NCBI RefSeq assembly: GCF_002008225.1
Contig: NZ_MRDH01000013.1
Location: 62,001-126,000, forward strand
Source: Agrobacterium salinitolerans
GTDB taxonomy: Bacteria; Pseudomonadota; Alphaproteobacteria; Rhizobiales; Rhizobiaceae
Direction of reading: 5' to 3'
DNA: 64,000 bases
Each line of letters starts with the position of its first letter. Within the stretch, counting starts at the first letter, position 1. Shown here one piece after another: positions 58,451-64,000 of the stretch. Below the pieces are notes generated by a model, which worked only from the letters and a program-made list of their open reading frames with translations, was not told where the DNA came from and did no database searches. A program made the position numbers and the translations under genes.

Positions 58451-58760
58451 GCCCGCCCCCAGCAAAACAGGCCAAAGGGGCGGTACATGTTTCGCTGCCT
58501 GCGATCTGACGCGTTCTGTCGCATTTCCGGACGGAAAACCGGAACCCACTTTTCCTGGAAATGCTCTAAGCCGTTTGGCGGCACCACCGTCATCCTTGCT
58601 ACCCTGCCCGTCTCTTCCACGTTTCCCGGCCAGATCACGCCATGCAATCCGCCCCATATTGACCCGACGTTAGGTGTTCAAACTTGTGCGAAGATGAAGG
58701 CGGGCTCGATCAGCAAGCCTGCGCCCCTCCATCCCCTCGTGCCCACGCCGGCCAGACCCG
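58451..58760. other. Intergenic region between flaD and the FliH-like gene
   Basis: The region contains a dispersed-type palindrome (58521-58564) and a weak hairpin near 58700-58735 that might end flaD transcription. No supported small gene was seen; open frames here are extensions of the neighbours. Confidence 0.5.
58521..58564. repeat. Dispersed-type palindromic repeat
   Basis: GCATTTCCGG (58521-58530) pairs with CTGGAAATGC (58555-58564), 9 of 10 positions. The internal part ACGGAAAACCGG... is like intergenic palindromes I recall as common in Agrobacterium and Rhizobium. Copy number cannot be judged from this window. Confidence 0.5.
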
Positions 58761-60053
58761 TTACTTGAAGAGCTGGAGGATATTTTCCGCATTGGCGTTG
58801 GCGATGGAGAGCGCCTGGATGCCGAGCTGCTGCTGCGTCTGCAGCGCTTTCAATCTGGTCGATTCCTCGTTCATGTCAGCATCGACGAGACGGCCAACGC
58901 CCTTGTCGATCACATCCATCAGGCTGGAGACGAAATTGTCCTGCATGCTGATGCGGCTCTGCAGCGAACCCAGGCTGGAAGCCGTACTAGTCATCGCCTC
59001 AAGCCGCTTGTCCACGAAAGACATCATCATGTCGATGGCGTCGGCATCGGTATAGGTCGTGCCGCCGCCGGCAAAACCGCCCATGGCTGCCGCGACGACG
59101 TCAAGCTTGGCGAGATCGAGGGTGGAGACGGAAAACTCGAGGGAACGACCGGTCGAAGCCGTTCCACTGCTGGTGTCGTAAAACCAGTCGTTGCTACCGG
59201 TGTCACGATAGGCTGGGGAAACGGTGACGCCGCCGCTGGACGGATCTGTCGCCGTCACCTTGACCCATACATTTTCGGCGAGTCGCAGATAATTGTCGGT
59301 TCCGTTGCCGTAGACATTCGGATCGGTATTCGTATCCGCCGTCGCGGCATTCAGCGCGCCGATCTGTGCATCGGTCAGCTTCGGCACGACATAGCTCGTA
59401 TCCGTCGTCGTGCCAGCAGTCGTTGACGTCTGGGTGACTTCATATTCCGTCTTGCTGACAAAAACGGCGTTCTTGTCGAGAATCCCGAGCTTTCCGCCAC
59501 TGAGGTCGAAAAGCACGGTGCTGCCGTCGAGCGTGTAGTCGACGGTGGTGACCCCGACATTGCCCGAGCCCGTGCGCGTGAAGGATGCAACTACCTTTTT
59601 GATGATCGCTTCTTCAACCGGCGGCGTGCCGCCGTTGCTGATGCTGGCCTGCAGCCAATTTTCACCCGAGAAGGAGGCCGATTCGGAGATGCTCTTCAGC
59701 TGTTCCTGAAGCTGTTTGATTTCATCCTGAATCTTGCTGCGGTCGGCGCCCACGCCGTAAGCCGCAACGAGCTTGGCCTTGATCTGCTTGACAACCTCAA
59801 TCGTGCTTTCAAGCGCATCATAGGCGGTATCGACCTTGGCGGCTCCCAGACCCAAAGCATCCTGCACGGCCGAAAGCGCATTATTGTCGGAGCGCATCGT
59901 CGTTGCAATGGACCAGTAGGCCGCATTATCCGCGGCCGTCTCGACACGGTAGCCGGAAGATACGCGCGCCTGTGTTGTCTCGAGGCTCTTGTCGATCATG
60001 CGCAGGGTTTGCAGCGCGGCCATCGCCGCCGCATTGGTCAAAATGCTGGTCAT
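58761..60053 (-). CDS. flaD: Flagellin, FlaD-like
   Basis: The 430-residue filament protein has the conserved N-terminal helices (MTSILTNAAAMAALQTLR, VSSGYRVETAADNAAYWSIATTMRSDN) and C-terminal helices (ALQTQQQLGIQALSIANANAENILQLF). A Thr/Gly-rich variable centre of about 200 residues makes it longer than the ~300-residue major flagellins of this group. This fits FlaD of Agrobacterium. ATG 60053 follows GGTGGA. A perfect CtrA-type box lies 113 bases upstream. Confidence 0.9.
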   Translation of the reverse strand: MTSILTNAAAMAALQTLRMIDKSLETTQARVSSGYRVETAADNAAYWSIATTMRSDNNALSAVQDALGLGAAKVDTAYDALESTIEVVKQIKAKLVAAYGVGADRSKIQDEIKQLQEQLKSISESASFSGENWLQASISNGGTPPVEEAIIKKVVASFTRTGSGNVGVTTVDYTLDGSTVLFDLSGGKLGILDKNAVFVSKTEYEVTQTSTTAGTTTDTSYVVPKLTDAQIGALNAATADTNTDPNVYGNGTDNYLRLAENVWVKVTATDPSSGGVTVSPAYRDTGSNDWFYDTSSGTASTGRSLEFSVSTLDLAKLDVVAAAMGGFAGGGTTYTDADAIDMMMSFVDKRLEAMTSTASSLGSLQSRISMQDNFVSSLMDVIDKGVGRLVDADMNEESTRLKALQTQQQLGIQALSIANANAENILQLFK

Positions 60054-60361
60054 GGGGTCCACCCAACTCAAAATTTAAAAAGAAATCCGGCGCGGTGCCG
60101 ACAACGAGCAGAAGCATCATGCGCATCGCCAATGGTCTGTACCGACCACCGCGACCTGCCGTTCGTTAACAAATCGTTAATGCGATAGGTAACAAACAAC
60201 GAGACTGATTTGCAAGGCGTTCCTCACCTTCGCAGCCGGGTTTCGCATAAACCGGCAGGCTTCGGGCAAGCCCGGATCAAAACGCACCGGAAAAACGCGG
60301 TTGCGCCCGTGATATGAACGAGCGCAACTTACTTGATGAAAAGATGTGGCGGCTGATACGG
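60054..60361. other. flaD promoter and leader region
   Basis: These 308 bases between the flaD start and the upstream hypothetical gene contain the CtrA-type box (60166-60180) and a possible untranslated flaD leader. No other gene is supported. Confidence 0.55.
60166..60180 (-). promoter_or_regulatory. CtrA-type box upstream of flaD
   Basis: A perfect TTAA-CAAATCG-TTAA (plus-strand reading), 113 bases before the flaD ATG. Confidence 0.6.
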
Positions 60362-60799
60362 TTAAGCCGCTTCGCCCTGACGGGTGGCCACGAATCGGGC
60401 AGCAGCCAGGCTGTGGCGGAGAAACTCGGTATTCTCGTCCGGGTTTTCGGAAGGGTTCTGAAACGAGACGTGATTGATCTCGATCGCCGCATGCTCGTTG
60501 GCGAGTGTCAATCGCGCATAGACCGTGGCGCCCTTCGGCTTCAGCTCGAGATCGAGAACGATCTCCGGCGCGCCTTCCCATTCGAGCTTATATTCGCCGC
60601 CGGTGCCGAAATTGATCGTACCAGGATGGTAATAAAGCTCCGCCGCCGAGGAAACGAGGTCGGCGATGCTGCCGTAGCACTCGAATCGAAGCAGCGAAAT
60701 CAGGTCGGCCGGGTCTAACAAGCGTAATTCGGTGGCGATCGGGTTGATCGCCTCTGCGACGATCATTTCCCGCTGTTCGGAATAGGCGGATTTTTTCAT
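60362..60799 (-). CDS. Hypothetical protein of the flagellar cluster
   Basis: The 145-residue soluble protein (REMIVAEAINPIATELRLLDPADLISLLRFECYGSIADL) follows flhB by 5 bases and so is probably co-expressed with it. A beta-rich middle reads YKLEWEGAPEIVLDLELKPKG. I recognise no family. Its place between flhB and flaD suggests a motility-related role but proves nothing. Confidence 0.75.
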   Translation of the reverse strand: MKKSAYSEQREMIVAEAINPIATELRLLDPADLISLLRFECYGSIADLVSSAAELYYHPGTINFGTGGEYKLEWEGAPEIVLDLELKPKGATVYARLTLANEHAAIEINHVSFQNPSENPDENTEFLRHSLAAARFVATRQGEAA

Positions 60800-60804
60800 T
60801 GGTT

Positions 60805-61887
60805 TTATTGAACCCGTATTTTCGATGACTTCATGGCGTAAACCCGATGAACGAGCTCCGCCACAGCCTTGTAGAAGGCTGGTGGAATCACACTATCTAC
60901 CGAGACTTGCGCAAACATGGAGCGTGCAAGCGGTGGGTCTTCAAAAACAGGGATATTGTTTTCTTCCGCAATCTCGCGGATTTTCAATGCGATAAGGTCC
61001 TGACCCTTGGCAACGACGACAGGTGCGTCTCCTTCTTCGCGCACGTAACGCAGTGCTACCGCAAAGTGTGTCGGGTTGGCGATGACGAGTGTCGCGCGCG
61101 GCACGTTGTTGATCATGCGGCGGCGGGCACGGTCGCGGGCGATCGAGCGCTGGCGGGACTTGACCACCGGGTCACCCTGCGACTGCTTGTATTCTTCCTT
61201 CACCTCATGCTTCGTCATTTTCAGCTGGCTGAACCAATGATGGCGCGTCCACAAGACGTCCACGGCGGCGAGCAGCGCTGTCGAGAGCAGGATGACCACC
61301 ATCATTTTCTTGACGATTTCAACCAACCGGACGAAAATCACCTGCGGATCGGAAAACATCAGATCGATGAGGCTATAGAAATCACCGCGAAGCGCGAAGA
61401 ACATGATGACCGAAACGATCATGATCTTGAACACCGATTTGGCGAATTCCACAAAGCCCTGCTTGCTATAGATACGGGTGAAGCCTTTTGCCGGTGAAAT
61501 GCGTGACCATTGCGGACGCACCCGCTCCAGCACCGGCGACGGCAGGTTCTGCAGGAACGACGAGGCAAGCCCGAAAACGATGAACATGATCATGGCCGGC
61601 ATGAGCAGGTAAGCAACGGACGTGCCGAGAAAATAGAGCAGCGACAGGGCATCCGGCCGGGTGCTGAGGTTCCATTGTTCGGGCTGGCCGAACAGGTCCT
61701 TCAGGGTGACACCGAGACGGCCGGCACCATCGGGCAGGAAAAAAACCAGATAGCAGTAAAAGGCGAGCGACGACGCAAAGATAGGCACTTCGCGCGAAAA
61801 TGGCAGATTGCCCTTTTCCGCGGCATCACGGAGTTTTTTCTCCGTGGGGTCTTCTGTTTTACTGTCCTTGTCCTGATCGTCTGCCAA
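60805..61887 (-). CDS. flhB: Flagellar export apparatus protein FlhB
   Basis: The 360-residue inner-membrane protein has four hydrophobic segments and a cytoplasmic domain with the self-cleavage motif [11 protein letters not shown]. The family N-terminus [19 protein letters not shown] requires the TTG codon at 61887; no ATG or GTG lies upstream before an in-frame stop at 61933-61935. A canonical intrinsic terminator ends 16 bases before this TTG. Confidence 0.94.
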   Translation of the reverse strand: MADDQDKDSKTEDPTEKKLRDAAEKGNLPFSREVPIFASSLAFYCYLVFFLPDGAGRLGVTLKDLFGQPEQWNLSTRPDALSLLYFLGTSVAYLLMPAMIMFIVFGLASSFLQNLPSPVLERVRPQWSRISPAKGFTRIYSKQGFVEFAKSVFKIMIVSVIMFFALRGDFYSLIDLMFSDPQVIFVRLVEIVKKMMVVILLSTALLAAVDVLWTRHHWFSQLKMTKHEVKEEYKQSQGDPVVKSRQRSIARDRARRRMINNVPRATLVIANPTHFAVALRYVREEGDAPVVVAKGQDLIALKIREIAEENNIPVFEDPPLARSMFAQVSVDSVIPPAFYKAVAELVHRVYAMKSSKIRVQ

Positions 61888-61903
61888 GGCACGTTCCCGA
61901 AAT

Positions 61904-61931
61904 AAAAAAGGCCCGCCGATCCCGGCAGGCC
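61904..61931 (-). terminator. Intrinsic terminator between fliG and flhB
   Basis: On the minus strand GGCCTGCCG-GGAT-CGGCGGGCC forms a 9-bp stem (one U-G), followed by TTTTTT. It ends 16 bases before the flhB start codon. Confidence 0.85.
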
Positions 61932-62012
61932 GTCATCCCGAAACTAGCGCCCGTGAGCGGCCATCGCAATGGCCGGTTTCGGCGTAAAAGCCGGTTATCA
62001 ACCGGCTTCCGC

Positions 62013-63056
62013 TTAAGCTGCGGCCGACTGTTCGTCCGCGGCGGCTTCCTTTAGCTGGATCTGGCCGGAATTGGCGAGCCGGATCGCTTCTTGAGCGACG
62101 GCGCGGCGTGCGATCGCCACTTCGCGGGTATTGATCGAGGCTTGCGGCACGGAAAGGTCCGATTCGATCATACGGCGCTGGCGCGGGCTGATGCTGGAAA
62201 GCACGCATTCCTTGATTTCCATCGTGGCGCCGCGTAGCGCCATGGTCAGAACATCGGCCGAAACATCGTTGAGCAGCAGGACGCGGCTGCGCTGCGGCAT
62301 GAACATGAGGTCGTCGAAGAGGAAGATCTTCGGCTTGACCTTGTTTGCGGCTTCCTTGCTGAGCGTTTCGAGCGAGCTGAGCAACGTGTCGACCTGCGGC
62401 TTGTCCAGTTCGTTCATCAGATCGGCAACCTTTGTCGAGCCGCCGGCATTGCGCTCGGCCTCGATCTCGTTGATGAGGTTGACCACGCGCTTCTCGATGA
62501 TCTGCGCGGCGGTCGGGCTGACTTCCTTCATGTTTACCGTACGGTTCATGATGTCGGCGCGTTGCTCTTCCGGAATGGTCAGGAGAACCTTGGCGCCAAA
62601 AGAGGAAGGCAGCATGGAGAGAATATAAGCGATGGTCTGCGGATGCTCGCGCAACAGGAACTTGCCGACGAATTCCGGCTCGGCTTCCTGAAGACGGTCC
62701 CAGATCGACGCTTCATAGGCCTGGAAGGCCGCGCGGCGACCGAGAAGGCTGTCGACTTCTTCCGGTGTCAGCCCTTCTTCGAGAATGCTTTCGATTGCCT
62801 TGGCATTGTCCATCAGGCCCGTTCCTTCCGTGAACAGGTCTTCGAATTCCGCCACGATCTGCGCGAGCTCATCCGGAGGAATGACGCGCAGGGTCTGAGC
62901 CGAGGAAATGATCATCTGCAATTCGTGCTGCGTGAAAAACTTCAGCAGCTTGCCGGCGACGCCCTTGCCCATGGCAAGAAGCACCGCGGCCGCCTTGTCG
63001 GCCTGAGACAACGGCTTGCCCGCAATGGGGTTACCGAAATCCTCGAAGTCCATCAT
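62013..63056 (-). CDS. fliG: Flagellar motor switch protein FliG
   Basis: The 347-residue C-ring protein has the three ARM-like FliG domains: LSQADKAAAVLLAMGKGVAGKLLKFF (N), EHPQTIAYILSMLPSSFGAKVLLTIPEEQRADIMNR (middle) and FVFDD-type LFDDLMFMPQRSRVLLLNDV (C) with the torque helix following. It couples stator ions to rotation and binds FliM. It lies 27 bases after fliN. Confidence 0.95.
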   Translation of the reverse strand: MMDFEDFGNPIAGKPLSQADKAAAVLLAMGKGVAGKLLKFFTQHELQMIISSAQTLRVIPPDELAQIVAEFEDLFTEGTGLMDNAKAIESILEEGLTPEEVDSLLGRRAAFQAYEASIWDRLQEAEPEFVGKFLLREHPQTIAYILSMLPSSFGAKVLLTIPEEQRADIMNRTVNMKEVSPTAAQIIEKRVVNLINEIEAERNAGGSTKVADLMNELDKPQVDTLLSSLETLSKEAANKVKPKIFLFDDLMFMPQRSRVLLLNDVSADVLTMALRGATMEIKECVLSSISPRQRRMIESDLSVPQASINTREVAIARRAVAQEAIRLANSGQIQLKEAAADEQSAAA

Positions 63057-63083
63057 GGTCTTTCCTCTCCGTCCCCACAGGGA

Positions 63084-63623
63084 TCAGGCTTTCTTCGTAC
63101 TCAGTACTTCAATCAATTTTACGCCGAAGCGCGTATCGTCGTCTTCCAGAACCGTTATCTCACCGCGCGCAATACGGCGGCCATTCACCATGATTTCAAC
63201 CGGCTCGCCGATCTTGCGGTCGAGTGCGATCGTTGCTCCTTCTTCAAGGCTCATCAGCCCCGAAACGAGCATTCTGCTGGTGCCAAGAACGATCTGGACA
63301 TCGATCGGGATGTCCATGATCATTTCCATGTTTTCGGACAATCCGCTGCCAAGCGGCGCCTTCACACCCGCAACCTGCGGGGCGGCGGCAAAATCGTCCA
63401 TCGCAAAATCGTCCGTTCCGCCACCGAAGGCGGAAAGATCGGTGTCCGTCGAAACCTCGTCCGTCGTTCCGAAATCGCCGAAGTCGCCGAAATCGGAGAG
63501 CGAGCCTTCCGCATCCGTCTTGAGGACGCCACGCAGATCGCCGATAGCCTGGTCGAGGTCGCCGTCGTCTTCAAACGACGGCAGCGCCGCATCATCGGTC
63601 ACAGGTGTTTTCTTCGTAGCCAT
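63084..63623 (-). CDS. fliN: Flagellar motor switch protein FliN
   Basis: The 179-residue protein has an acidic Asp/Ala-rich N-terminus and a C-terminal SpoA domain ([56 protein letters not shown], motif [17 protein letters not shown]). It is longer than E. coli FliN (137) because of the N-terminal extension. Confidence 0.94.
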   Translation of the reverse strand: MATKKTPVTDDAALPSFEDDGDLDQAIGDLRGVLKTDAEGSLSDFGDFGDFGTTDEVSTDTDLSAFGGGTDDFAMDDFAAAPQVAGVKAPLGSGLSENMEMIMDIPIDVQIVLGTSRMLVSGLMSLEEGATIALDRKIGEPVEIMVNGRRIARGEITVLEDDDTRFGVKLIEVLSTKKA

Positions 63624-63687
63624 GCGCTGATTATTCCCTTTGAAACTTGCGTCAACCTGCCCAAATCCTCGAAGGCCGGGCAGGATT

Positions 63688-64000
63688 TTAACCCATCAAA
63701 TGTCGTAAGATCTCGTCGTCAGTGCTGACATTGTTCTTCACCCGAACCATGTAGCGGTTGCCGGACTTGCCGAATTCGCAATTATAGAGCTTGGAACCGT
63801 TGGCGCTGACCTCAACGCCGATATCGTCCTGCTTCAGAGCCTGAAACGGAATGACATCGCCGGCCACCAGCTTGGAAATCGTCCTGAGCGTCAGTGTTTC
63901 GAGCTTGATGCGCGCCTCGAGCGTGACCTGCGATCGCTTCACTTGCTCCGAAATCATTTCCATCCATTCCTCCTGCTTCTTCAGCGCCTGGGCTGAAGCC
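63688..64000 (-). CDS. fliM: Flagellar motor switch protein FliM, C-terminal part (partial)
   Basis: The reading frame runs off the right edge, so only the last ~104 residues are visible. They contain the SpoA domain: [28 protein letters not shown], then [16 protein letters not shown]. FliM binds CheY-P and joins FliG to FliN. The internal ATG at 63963 is not the start. It precedes fliN in the order fliM-fliN-fliG. Confidence 0.85.
   Translation of the reverse strand, partial: ASAQALKKQEEWMEMISEQVKRSQVTLEARIKLETLTLRTISKLVAGDVIPFQALKQDDIGVEVSANGSKLYNCEFGKSGNRYMVRVKNNVSTDDEILRHLMG

Noticed and set aside
58690..58740. flaD terminator
   Set aside because: A GC-rich imperfect stem is present near here, but there is no T-run and the pairing is broken.

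Overview
The window looks like chromosomal DNA of a Rhizobiales alphaproteobacterium, very probably Agrobacterium or a close Rhizobium. The evidence is the moderately GC-rich coding sequence, a tRNA-His without the universal G-1, an Entner-Doudoroff zwf-pgl-edd operon, the alpha-glucoside aglEFGAK cluster with its LacI regulator, and a rhizobial flagellar cluster with motB-motC-fliK-motE, rem, flaF and flbT. No database was consulted; names rest on recognition of motifs and gene order.

Layout. 1-3.1 kb: 3' end of an MFS transporter, a palindromic repeat element, and an overlapping rlmE-ppx pair. 3.3 kb: tRNA-His with its own terminator. 3.7-9.2 kb: a large acidic PAS histidine kinase of the PleC/DivJ/PdhS family (resembles PdhS1) and an orphan double-domain iron-type ABC permease. 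9.3-13.8 kb: putrescine ABC importer potFGHI, with a candidate small RNA beyond it. 13.9-17.2 kb: a divergent pair, an XRE-type short-chain-acyl regulator and isocitrate lyase aceA. 17.2-23.1 kb: a LysR regulator, small ORFs, a BaiN/YhiN-type flavoprotein, and puuA-puuB-like putrescine catabolism genes. 23.2-27.4 kb: zwf-pgl-edd with a terminator. 27.5-30.1 kb: an exported 5'-nucleotidase, a ParDE toxin-antitoxin pair and a degenerate PilZ-like protein. 30.2-38.0 kb: aglEFGAK and aglR. 38.0-41.6 kb: folD and an exopolysaccharide pair (Wzz/GumC-like and WecG/TagA-like). 41.8-64.0 kb: flagellar genes, all on the minus strand, from fliM (cut by the window edge) down to a FliL-like gene.

How it fits together. 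The flagellar block encodes C-ring (fliM, fliN, fliG), export apparatus (flhB, flhA, fliQ, fliR), stator (motB, motC and motE), hook and filament (flgE, flgK, flgL, flgD, fliK, flaD), flagellin control (flaF, flbT) and the regulator rem. Poorly recognisable genes at both ends of the block look like divergent FliH, FliJ, FlgJ, FlgN and FliL. Putrescine import and putrescine gamma-glutamylation and oxidation lie about 6 kb apart and could form one route. aglK-E import alpha-glucosides that AglA hydrolyses, feeding glucose to the nearby Entner-Doudoroff genes.

Most striking signal: five perfect TTAA-N7-TTAA motifs, the alphaproteobacterial CtrA consensus, occur in the window, and all are intergenic. 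They lie upstream of the PdhS-type kinase, a candidate sRNA, a 44-residue membrane protein gene, rem and flaD. With A and T each at about 20%, roughly 0.16 perfect sites are expected by chance in 64 kb. This suggests a compact CtrA-linked motility and cell-cycle set that includes two previously easy-to-miss small genes.
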